This document shows, in pieces, positions 1 through 4,776 of a stretch of DNA of 7,096 nt; within the stretch, counting starts at the first letter, position 1, and every line of letters starts with the position of its first letter. This stretch comes from an uncultured bacterium. Lineage in GTDB: Bacteria > Gemmatimonadota > Gemmatimonadetes > Longimicrobiales > RSA9. The stretch spans positions 1-7,096 of the forward strand of contig CALKIP010000259.1 of assembly GCA_937995995.1 (NCBI GenBank). The letters run 5' to 3'. The notes beneath the pieces are model-generated. The model saw only the letters and a list, made by a program, of their open reading frames with translations, made no database searches and was not told the DNA's origin. The position numbers and the translations under genes are program-made.

Positions 1-575
1 GGATCGCGGTGCACATGGTCGAGCGCAACCCGGCGCTGAAGCCGAGCCTCGAAGGCATCCCGAACAAGCTCGTGATCGGCGATGCCTCCGATCGCCAGGT
101 GCTGAGGGAGGCCGGGCTGCAGGACGCGCCGTCGGTCATCCTGACCACGCACGACGATGCGATGAACATCTACCTGGCCGTCTACTGCAGACGCCTGAAT
201 CCGAAGTTGCAGATCATCAGCCGGGTGACGCACGAGCGCAACATCGAGGCGATGCACCGCGCGGGCGCCGATCTGGTGCTGAGCTACGACGCCCTCGGCG
301 TCGAGTCGGTGCTCTCGATCCTGCAGCGACGCGAGCTGACGGTACTGGGCGCCGGCTTCCACCTCTTCTTCATCCCGGTCCCGCCGTCGCTGGTGGGGAA
401 GACGCTCTCCGAAGGCGGGATCGGTGCGAGGACGGGGATGACGGTCGTCGCGATCCAGAAGGACGGCGAGGCGGTCACGAATCCGCCACCGGAGGCACGG
501 CTCGAGGCCGGTGGCGAGCTCATACTCCTGGGGAGCGAGGCGCAGCGCGAGCGCTTCGCGGAAGTGTATGGTTGA
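1..575 (+). CDS. TrkA-type (RCK) potassium channel/uptake regulatory protein, C-terminal part (5' end outside window)
   Basis: The frame is open from base 3 and ends at TGA 573-575, giving about 190 residues of a longer protein. The first part is the second half of an RCK/TrkA-N Rossmann domain. It shows VIGDASDR followed by L-EAGL-A, the TrkA 'Gdat/L-eAgi' block, then a TTHDDAMNIYLA stretch, a CRRLNP-IISRV strand-helix and a RAGADLVLSYDALG block that closes the domain. The second part, from about visible residue 110, is a TrkA-C (RCK_C) ligand-binding domain: a PPSLVGKTLSE strand, then GARTGMTVVAIQKDG, and finally LEAGGELILLGS. In this family the N domain binds nucleotide and the C domain a small ligand, and together they gate a K+ channel or Trk/Ktr transporter at the inner membrane. 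The missing 5' part may hold an ion-channel domain (Kch-like) or only the start of the Rossmann fold, so no symbol is assigned. An internal ATG at 15-17 is not the true start, because homologous sequence continues upstream of it. Confidence 0.9.
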   Translation, partial: IAVHMVERNPALKPSLEGIPNKLVIGDASDRQVLREAGLQDAPSVILTTHDDAMNIYLAVYCRRLNPKLQIISRVTHERNIEAMHRAGADLVLSYDALGVESVLSILQRRELTVLGAGFHLFFIPVPPSLVGKTLSEGGIGARTGMTVVAIQKDGEAVTNPPPEARLEAGGELILLGSEAQRERFAEVYG

Positions 576-653
576 CGCGAATCTCGTGGCCGGGCTCGTG
601 CGGGCCCGTTCAAGGGAGCGCCGGACTGCATGAACCGGTGGCGGTGGCGGGGG

Positions 654-687
654 TAGCATCGGGACCCTTGGAACGGGACGGTTCACG
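654..687 (+). promoter_or_regulatory. Candidate -10 element and ribosome binding site for the ABC exporter gene
   Basis: TAGCAT at 654-659 resembles a sigma-70 -10 box. It lies far enough upstream of the ATG at 688 to give a leader of about 22 bases. No good -35 box is visible 16-18 bases upstream (sequence around 630-637 is TGAACC-like). A GGGACGG at 675-681 lies 6 bases before the ATG and is a weak Shine-Dalgarno. The 10-mer GTAGCATCGG at 653-662 recurs at 4613-4622. The promoter is a guess; the start codon is well supported by the family-typical N-terminus. Confidence 0.3.
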
Positions 688-2481
688 ATGAATGACAAGC
701 GACGCATCCGGCCTGCCGACGCGTGGCGCGAGGCGCGGCAACTGGCGTGGGAGCACCGCCGGCACCTGGCCGTGGGCTTCGCACTGATGCTGATCAGCAA
801 GCTGGCCGGGCTGGTGGTTCCGCTGAGCCCGCGCTTCCTGATCGACGATGTGATCGGTGGAGGCCGGGCCGATCTGCTGCTGCCGCTCGCGGCGGTGGTC
901 GGAACGGCCACGGTGGTGCAGGGCGTCACGGGCTTCCTGCTCTCCCAGGTGGTGAGCGTGGCCGGCCAGCGTGCCATTGCCGAGATGCGCAAAGACGTGC
1001 AGGCGCATGTGCTCCGGCTCCCGGTCCGCTACTTCGACACGACACAGACGGGCGTCCTCATCTCCCGCGTTATGCGCGACGCCGAGGGGATCCGCAACCT
1101 GATCGGCACGGGGATCCTCCAACTGGTGGGCGGTATCTTCACCGCGCTCCTGGCGATGGTCTACCTCTTCACGGTGCACTGGCGGCTCACCCTCCTCACT
1201 CTCGCCATCCTGTTCGGTTTCGCGGGGATGATGGCGTACGCGTTCCGGGTGCTACGGCCGATCTTCCGTGAGCGCCACAAGATCGAGTCCGAGGTGACGG
1301 GTCGGCTGGGCGAGTCGCTGGGCGGCATCCGCACGGTCAAGGTCTACACGGCGGAGCGGCGCGAGCGGATCGCTTTCGCCCGGGGAGTGCACCGGCTGCT
1401 TCGCAACATCGCGAGCACGATCACGGGCACATCGGCCGTCTCGGCGGCATCCTCGGTGATCATCGGGCTGATCGGCGTGGTCACGATCGTGATCGGCGGC
1501 CGCTCGATGCTGGCCGGCGAGATGACGATCGGCGAGTACACGAGCTACATCGCCTTCATCGGCGTCATGGTCGTGCCACTCGTACAGATCGGCTCGATCG
1601 GCACACAGGTCACGGAGGCGTTCGCGGGATTGGACCGCATCCGCGAACTGCGCCGCATGGCCACGGAGGATGAGGACGACGCGGGGAAGTCGTCGCTCGA
1701 GCGCGTGCGCGGCGATGTCGTCTTCGAGGACGTGCACTTCGCCTACGAGGAGGACGAGCCGGTGCTTCGCGGGATCAGCTTCCACGCGCCCGCGGGGACG
1801 ACGACGGCGCTGGTCGGCTCGAGTGGCTCGGGGAAGAGCACCACGATCGGCCTCGTCATGGCGTTCCACCGGCCCACCCGGGGCCGGGTGCTGGTCGACG
1901 GCCGCGACCTGGCGACGCTCCGGCTCAAGGACTACCGCGCGCAACTCGGCGTCGTCATGCAGGACAACTTCCTCTTCGACGGCACGATCCGCGACAACAT
2001 CGCCTTCGGCCGCCCGGGCGCGACGGAGGAGGAGATACGCGCCGCCGCACGCGTCGCACACTGCGACGAGTTCATCGAGCGTTTCGAACACGGCTACGAC
2101 ACCATCGTCGGCGAGCGCGGCGTCAAGCTGAGCGGCGGGCAGCGCCAGAGGGTGGCGATCGCGCGGGCGATCCTGGCCGATCCGAGCATCCTGATCCTGG
2201 ATGAGGCGACGTCGAGCCTGGACAGCGAGAGTGAGGCGATGATCCAGGATGGGCTGCGCGCATTGCGGGCGGGGCGCACGACGTTCGTGATCGCGCACCG
2301 GCTCTCCACGATCCGGGGCGCCGACCAGATCCTGGTCCTCGAAGAGGGCCGCATCGTCGAGCGCGGCACGCACGCCGCGCTCATGGAACTCGGCGGCCGC
2401 TACCGTGAACTGCACGACCGCCAGCACCGGATCGAGTCGGACCTGTTCGTCAATCCGGGCGAGGAGTTGGCGGCAAGGTAG
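688..2481 (+). CDS. ABC exporter half-transporter (fused permease and ATPase, MsbA/LmrA-like)
   Basis: This 597-residue protein has the usual length and order of a type IV-fold (B-subfamily) ABC exporter that works as a dimer in the inner membrane. The transmembrane domain covers about residues 25-310. Six hydrophobic segments lie near 28-48, 63-90, 141-162, 166-186, 250-273 and 284-303, with the coupling-type motif RYFDTTQTGVLISRV at 114-128. The nucleotide-binding domain follows from about 340. It has A-loop Tyr353, Walker A GSSGSGKST 377-385 (Lys383), Q-loop Gln425, signature LSGGQ 481-485, Walker B ILILDE 501-506 (Asp505, catalytic Glu506), the SSLD D-loop and H-loop His537. Every catalytic residue is present, so the protein should be active. 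Substrate cannot be read from sequence; lipids, drugs or peptides are all known for this family. It lies 112 bases after the TrkA gene on the same strand. The following gene is convergent, so it appears to be transcribed alone. Confidence 0.95.
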   Translation: MNDKRRIRPADAWREARQLAWEHRRHLAVGFALMLISKLAGLVVPLSPRFLIDDVIGGGRADLLLPLAAVVGTATVVQGVTGFLLSQVVSVAGQRAIAEMRKDVQAHVLRLPVRYFDTTQTGVLISRVMRDAEGIRNLIGTGILQLVGGIFTALLAMVYLFTVHWRLTLLTLAILFGFAGMMAYAFRVLRPIFRERHKIESEVTGRLGESLGGIRTVKVYTAERRERIAFARGVHRLLRNIASTITGTSAVSAASSVIIGLIGVVTIVIGGRSMLAGEMTIGEYTSYIAFIGVMVVPLVQIGSIGTQVTEAFAGLDRIRELRRMATEDEDDAGKSSLERVRGDVVFEDVHFAYEEDEPVLRGISFHAPAGTTTALVGSSGSGKSTTIGLVMAFHRPTRGRVLVDGRDLATLRLKDYRAQLGVVMQDNFLFDGTIRDNIAFGRPGATEEEIRAAARVAHCDEFIERFEHGYDTIVGERGVKLSGGQRQRVAIARAILADPSILILDEATSSLDSESEAMIQDGLRALRAGRTTFVIAHRLSTIRGADQILVLEEGRIVERGTHAALMELGGRYRELHDRQHRIESDLFVNPGEELAAR

Positions 2482-2490
2482 CAGAGATTG

Positions 2491-2587
2491 CTGCCCGCGG
2501 CAGCGGGAGAGCGGGCCTTTGGCCCGCGGGAGGGCGCCGCTGGCGCGGCACGGGAGGGCCCTTCGGGCGGGAGGGCGCCTGCGGCGC
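2491..2587. repeat. Array of five short GC hairpins with 3-base loops and GGGAG spacers
   Basis: Five perfect inverted repeats follow one another downstream of the ABC exporter stop codon. They are CTGCC/GGCAG with loop CGC (2491-2503), GCGGGCC/GGCCCGC with loop TTT (2511-2527), GCGCC/GGCGC with loop GCT (2534-2546), GCCC/GGGC with loop TTC (2558-2568) and GCGCC/GGCGC with loop TGC (2575-2587). The bases between them are GGGAGA or GGGAGG in each case, preceded by a few extra bases before the fourth hairpin. Stems differ in sequence but always stay paired, while the spacer is kept. The array lies between convergent genes, so it could act as a bidirectional transcription end or mRNA 3' structure. 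No T-tract follows, so a standard intrinsic terminator is not shown. Confidence 0.75.
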
Positions 2588-2640
2588 GGGGGCTCGGACG
2601 GTTGCCGGTGCGGCGCACTCCCCCCGCCGCATGAGCGGCG
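2586..2640. terminator. Further inverted repeats near the 3' end of the minus-strand exported-protein gene
   Basis: CGCCGC at 2625-2630 and GCGGCG at 2635-2640 form a 6-bp stem with loop ATGA. It starts 15 bases beyond the stop of the minus-strand gene. A competing 7-bp pair, GCGGGGG 2586-2592 with CCCCCGC 2621-2627, spans a 28-base loop. On the minus strand the stem is followed by a G-run rather than T residues. If this ends transcription it is not a textbook rho-independent terminator, and the role is inferred from position alone. Confidence 0.35.
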
Positions 2641-2655
2641 CGGGCGCCAGCGGGG

Positions 2656-3225
2656 TCAGGGGTAGCGTAGGTGCCAGGACGGGATGGCAGAGCCGACGAG
2701 CCAGCCGACCAATCCTCCCGTGGCAAATCCGAGGGCAGCGCCGAGGGCAGCGCCGCCGGTCGTCACGCCAGCGTCGCAGCTACCCCCACTCAGGGCTGAA
2801 CAGAGCCCACTGGTCGCGAGTCCCCCGTAGATGGCGAACGCAAGCCCAGTCGCCGCACCGCCGATCAGGGCGCCCTTCCTGCCCGCGTTTCCACGTACCC
2901 AGAGCGAGCTTACTTCATTGAGGTCAACGGGCCGGATGTCCGCCGCCAGGTCGAGCACGAGGCGATCAGGCTCGCTGGTGACGAGGCGTCCGATCAACTC
3001 CGTCGAGGAGGGCAACAGCACGCGTACCTCGGTTCCGGCCGGCAGGTCGGCCACAACGGCCGAGAGGCGACGCGGGCCCGGTCGGTCGGCGGATTGTGCG
3101 GCGGCGTCCTGTACCCATGCAGGTGAGCTTCCGAAGATCGACAGCGCGGTGCAGATCACCAGTACGTGGCACAATTGCCGGGCGACCCGGCCAGCGGGTC
3201 GCTCGTTCGGATGCGTCGGGAGCAT
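2656..3225 (-). CDS. Exported protein of unknown function: signal peptide, small beta-barrel-like domain, glycine-zipper C-terminus
   Basis: The 189-residue product is not recognised as a named family. It begins with a basic stretch (Arg9, Arg13, Arg16) and a hydrophobic core at about 18-32, then small residues and AAAQSA at 41-46. This is a likely Sec signal peptide cleaved near residue 45, and there is no good lipobox. Residues about 53-112 alternate short hydrophobic strands and turns (GTEVRVLL, ELIGRLV, DRLVLDL, EVSSLWV). That pattern resembles SH3-like or Sm-like barrels in which a surface property is set by a 'G-RL' turn. Residues 117-183 form two Gly/Ala-rich hydrophobic segments (117-137 and 153-183) with GALIGGAATG and GAALGAALG repeats, typical of glycine-zipper membrane hairpins. 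Cys142 and Cys150 lie in the loop between them and could form a disulfide outside the cytoplasm. The start at 3225 is supported by AGGAG (3232-3236 on the complementary strand) 6 bases upstream. The gene is convergent with the ABC exporter. Localisation to the envelope is inferred. Confidence 0.75.
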   Translation of the reverse strand: MLPTHPNERPAGRVARQLCHVLVICTALSIFGSSPAWVQDAAAQSADRPGPRRLSAVVADLPAGTEVRVLLPSSTELIGRLVTSEPDRLVLDLAADIRPVDLNEVSSLWVRGNAGRKGALIGGAATGLAFAIYGGLATSGLCSALSGGSCDAGVTTGGAALGAALGFATGGLVGWLVGSAIPSWHLRYP

Positions 3226-3231
3226 AGTCGG

Positions 3232-3277
3232 CTCCTGGTCCGGTGGACGTGTATTGATCGGCCTGGGAGAGATTCTA
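3232..3277 (-). promoter_or_regulatory. Candidate -10 box and ribosome binding site for the exported-protein gene
   Basis: An A/T-rich patch at 3271-3284 stands out in otherwise GC-rich DNA. Read on the minus strand it contains TAGAAT (3277 to 3272), close to a -10 box. It would place a start of transcription near 3264 and a leader of about 39 bases ending in a good AGGAG site (3236 to 3232) 6 bases from the ATG. No convincing -35 box is seen at the right distance. The ribosome binding site is solid; the promoter is tentative. Confidence 0.35.
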
Positions 3278-3303
3278 ATTAATGGTACGGCAGGGCACGG
3301 CGC

Positions 3304-3331
3304 ACAAGGGTGGTCCGGCGAGTCGCCTTGT
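3304..3331 (-). terminator. Possible hairpin downstream of the PfkB-family kinase gene
   Basis: ACAAGG at 3304-3309 pairs with CCTTGT at 3326-3331, leaving a 16-base loop that itself contains GGCG-AGT-CGCC (3317-3327). The 8-bp palindrome CGGGCCCG lies next to it at 3332-3339. These sit 7-45 bases after the kinase stop codon on the minus strand. No T-run follows, so transcription termination here is only suggested. Confidence 0.25.
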
Positions 3332-3345
3332 CGGGCCCGCTCACG

Positions 3346-4284
3346 CTAGTTCCCCGCCAACCCAACGACCTCGACCCTCCGCTCGAGTTCCTTTACCAGC
3401 TCCGCCGGCCCCAACGCCGTCCCCGGCGTCGCCGCGGTCGCGGCGCCGGCGGCGGCGCCGGTGCGTAGACCGCGAGTGATGTCGTCGCCACGGGCGAGGG
3501 CGATGGCGAGGCCGGCGACGAAGGAGTCGCCGGAGCCGATGGTGCTGCGCGTCTCGATGGTGGGCGGCATGACGTGCCAGGCGGCGTCCCCACGCGCGCA
3601 GATGGCGCCTTCCTTCCCGAGTGAGACGACGACGGTCTCGATGCCCCGGTCCACGAGCTCCCGTGCGCCCCGGGCGACGTCCTCCAGCTTGGGGAGCGGC
3701 CTGCCGAGGAGCTCCTCGGCCTCTTCGCGGTTCGGCTTGATCAGGTCGGGCGTGGCTTCGATTCCGCGACGAAGCGGCTCACCGGCGGCGTCGAGGACGA
3801 CGACGAGGCCGTGCTCACGGGCGTGGCGGATGGCTTCGGCGTAGAAGTCGTCGGGGACACCGGGCGGCAGGCTGCCGGCCAGAACCAGAACGCGGCCGGC
3901 GGGGAGCCAGAAGCGGAGCAGGCCGAGGAGCGTGTCGATGTGATCGGCACCGACCTCGGGACCCGGGCCGAAGAAGGCGGTCGAGCGCGGGACGGCCGCC
4001 TCGACGATCGCGACGTTGATGCGCGTCTGGCCGGGCACACGCACGAAGTAGCGGGGCACGCCTTCCTCGTCGAGTGCCGTCTCGACCATGCGACCGGTCT
4101 CGCCCGCCAGGAAGCCGAAGGCGATCGTCGGCCAGCCGAGGCGGTGGACCATGCGCGAGGCGTTCACGCCCTTGCCTGCGGGGTCGAGCTGCGAGGAGAC
4201 GAATCGGTTGACCTCGCCGGGCTCCAGCCGATCGATGAAGATGGTCTGGTCGACCGAGGGGTTGGGCGTCAGGGTGATGATCAT
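3346..4284 (-). CDS. PfkB-family sugar-phosphate kinase, 1-phosphofructokinase-like (FruK/PfkB/LacC group)
   Basis: The 312-residue protein is full length for the ribokinase/PfkB superfamily and has all its signatures. They are TLTPNPSVDQT at 4-14 (substrate-binding Asp12), AGKGVNAS 36-43, the lid strand QTRINVAIVE 86-95, GSLPPGVPDDFY 137-148, KPNREEAEELLG 183-194, VVVSLGKEGAI 218-228, and TIGSGDSFVAG from 248 with catalytic base Asp253. The TLTPNP start, the TRIN lid and the SLGKEGA strand place it in the phosphofructokinase/tagatose-6-phosphate kinase branch rather than with ribokinase or adenosine kinase. It would phosphorylate fructose-1-phosphate or fructose-6-phosphate with ATP in the cytoplasm and feed glycolysis. 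No PTS fructose genes are adjacent, so FruK and PfkB cannot be told apart and no symbol is given. The start at 4284 matches the family N-terminus. An in-frame TGA (4296 to 4294) lies 9 bases upstream, ruling out a longer protein. There is no Shine-Dalgarno in front of it. Confidence 0.92.
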   Translation of the reverse strand: MIITLTPNPSVDQTIFIDRLEPGEVNRFVSSQLDPAGKGVNASRMVHRLGWPTIAFGFLAGETGRMVETALDEEGVPRYFVRVPGQTRINVAIVEAAVPRSTAFFGPGPEVGADHIDTLLGLLRFWLPAGRVLVLAGSLPPGVPDDFYAEAIRHAREHGLVVVLDAAGEPLRRGIEATPDLIKPNREEAEELLGRPLPKLEDVARGARELVDRGIETVVVSLGKEGAICARGDAAWHVMPPTIETRSTIGSGDSFVAGLAIALARGDDITRGLRTGAAAGAATAATPGTALGPAELVKELERRVEVVGLAGN

Positions 4285-4290
4285 GGTTGG

Positions 4291-4367
4291 GATTCAGGGG
4301 TCGGTGGTCAGTGGTCAGTGGTCAGCGGTCAGTGGTCAGTGGTCAGGATTCAGGATTCAGGATTCAG
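4291..4367. repeat. Two interleaved 7-bp tandem repeat families (GGTCAGT and GATTCAG)
   Basis: One isolated GATTCAG (4291-4297) is followed by six heptamers in a row at 4299-4340. The consensus is GGTCAGT, with GGTCGGT as copy 1 and GGTCAGC as copy 4. After a partial GGTCAG (4341-4346) come three exact GATTCAG copies (4347-4367). The flanks mirror each other: GGTTGG precedes the first GATTCAG and GGTTGGGG follows the last. Both families share the 7-base period and the TCAG core, so one probably arose from the other by substitution and slippage. Similar short tandemly repeated heptamers are known in intergenic DNA of filamentous cyanobacteria. The array begins 7 bases upstream of the kinase start codon. 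Confidence 0.9.
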
Positions 4368-4415
4368 GGTTGGGGGGCGGTCAGGACACGGATCGTGTGA
4401 TCACCTCGTCGCCCG

Positions 4416-4429
4416 TTCACCCTTCACCC
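4416..4429. repeat. Two-copy heptamer TTCACCC
   Basis: TTCACCC occurs twice in direct succession at 4416-4422 and 4423-4429. It is a third 7-base motif in the same intergenic region, separated from the main heptamer array by about 48 bases. Two copies alone would be weak, but the shared period suggests the same expansion process. Confidence 0.5.
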
Positions 4430-4432
4430 CTC

Positions 4433-4438
4433 ATTGTA
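4433..4438 (-). promoter_or_regulatory. Candidate -10 box (TACAAT) for the PfkB-family kinase gene
   Basis: Read on the minus strand, 4438 to 4433 is TACAAT, one base from the sigma-70 -10 consensus. It lies in a locally A/T-rich patch. Transcription would start near 4426 and give a leader of about 140 bases that includes both TTCACCC copies and the whole heptamer array before the kinase ATG. No -35 box is evident 16-18 bases upstream. Confidence 0.3.
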
Positions 4439-4591
4439 ACCTCATGACGTGATCGACGTGGGGGCAAGGCCGATGGCGTGCTCCGGAAGCGACGGGCCCG
4501 GCAGGCTCCGTGATGGTGGCACCACGGGGAGTGAAGTTCAAGCTTCGGGAGGCGGTTCGGGTGGGGCCGCGTCGAGCGCTGCCGCTTTGAT

Positions 4592-4619
4592 TTGCCGCGC
4601 CTGGGTCGCTCCGTAGCAT
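4592..4619 (+). promoter_or_regulatory. Candidate distal promoter facing padR
   Basis: TTGCCG at 4592-4597 and TAGCAT at 4614-4619 are separated by 16 bases, an acceptable sigma-70 arrangement on the plus strand. It would start transcription near 4626, about 150 bases before padR, with no clear gene between. The -10 lies within the 10-mer GTAGCATCGG that is also found in front of the ABC exporter gene. Confidence 0.25.
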
Positions 4620-4718
4620 CGGTGGACACCGACAGACGGCCCATCCAACCGATCGGCACACCGGTCATCGAGCGGGTCCGCGAGCGCTTCGCCTCCCATA
4701 GCCCATCTCACAATCTTC

Positions 4719-4747
4719 TTGACACCCGGCCGTTCCCCTCACATTGT
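4719..4747 (+). promoter_or_regulatory. Candidate sigma-70 promoter of the padR-permease operon
   Basis: A perfect TTGACA -35 hexamer lies at 4719-4724. Seventeen bases on, CATTGT at 4742-4747 keeps the critical second A and last T of a -10 box. Transcription would begin around 4754, about 23 bases before the padR ATG. The start would therefore fall inside the dyad at 4748-4769, as expected if a repressor bound there. Confidence 0.45.
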
Positions 4748-4769
4748 TACCCCTAACACTCTAAGGGTA
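4748..4769. promoter_or_regulatory. Dyad symmetry, candidate PadR operator
   Basis: The arms TACCCCTA (4748-4755) and TAAGGGTA (4762-4769) are inverted repeats matching at 7 of 8 positions around a 6-base centre. The dyad covers the predicted transcription start and overlaps the AAGGG (4763-4767) that could serve as Shine-Dalgarno for padR. PadR proteins are dimers that bind dyads and commonly repress their own operon, so autoregulation is likely. That this particular dyad is the operator is inference. Confidence 0.4.
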
Positions 4770-4776
4770 GGGGGCG

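Larger units (their letters stand above)
4285..4776. other. Divergent intergenic region (492 bases) between the kinase and padR
   Basis: No convincing gene is seen in this stretch. From left to right it holds the heptamer tandem repeats (4291-4367) and a triloop hairpin overlapping an 8-bp palindrome (ACACG/CGTGT at 4386-4398, GTGATCAC at 4397-4404). Next come two copies of TTCACCC (4416-4429) and a TACAAT on the minus strand (4438 to 4433). About 170 bases without recognisable structure follow, then promoter-like elements facing padR (4592-4619 and 4719-4747) and a dyad over the padR leader. The small open frames at 4449-4616, 4622-4756 (plus) and 4417-4668 (minus) lack start signals or recognisable protein character. 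Confidence 0.6.

Noticed and set aside
591..608. Intrinsic terminator after the TrkA gene (CGGGC / GCCCG)
   Set aside because: The stem is only 5 bp with an 8-base loop and no T-tract, so it is not distinguishable from chance in such GC-rich DNA.
610..1179. Minus-strand open frame opposite the start of the ABC exporter
   Set aside because: The composition is typical of antisense reading (many His, Gln, Arg) and it overlaps a well-supported gene.
1252..2427. Long minus-strand open frame (391 codons) opposite the ABC exporter ATPase
   Set aside because: It is antisense to conserved Walker, signature and H-loop codons, and its translation is low-complexity Asp/Ala/Arg/His-rich. This is an expected by-product of GC-rich third positions.
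4291..4367. CRISPR array
   Set aside because: The units are 7 bases long and directly tandem, with no spacers and no cas genes nearby.
3811..4452. Plus-strand open frame running through the kinase gene and into the heptamer repeats
   Set aside because: It is antisense to an intact PfkB-family gene, and its end is translated heptamer repeat (a VVSGQWS-type periodicity).
4533..4550. Regulatory inverted repeat GAAG-TTCAAG-CTTC around an AAGCTT site
   Set aside because: The arms are only 4 bp and there is no relation to a promoter element or gene start.
4449..4616. Plus-strand 55-codon frame with GTG start
   Set aside because: There is no Shine-Dalgarno, the Gly/Ser/Ala composition follows base composition, and no homology is recognised.
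4417..4668. Minus-strand open frames in the intergenic region, possible small protein
   Set aside because: They are Arg/Pro/Ser-rich without recognisable motif and have no ribosome binding site. The end lies in the TTCACCC repeat.
4622..4756. Plus-strand 44-codon frame with GTG start, high GC in third positions in its first half
   Set aside because: The third-position bias fades in the second half, it runs through the TTGACA promoter candidate and into the dyad, and no ribosome binding site precedes it.
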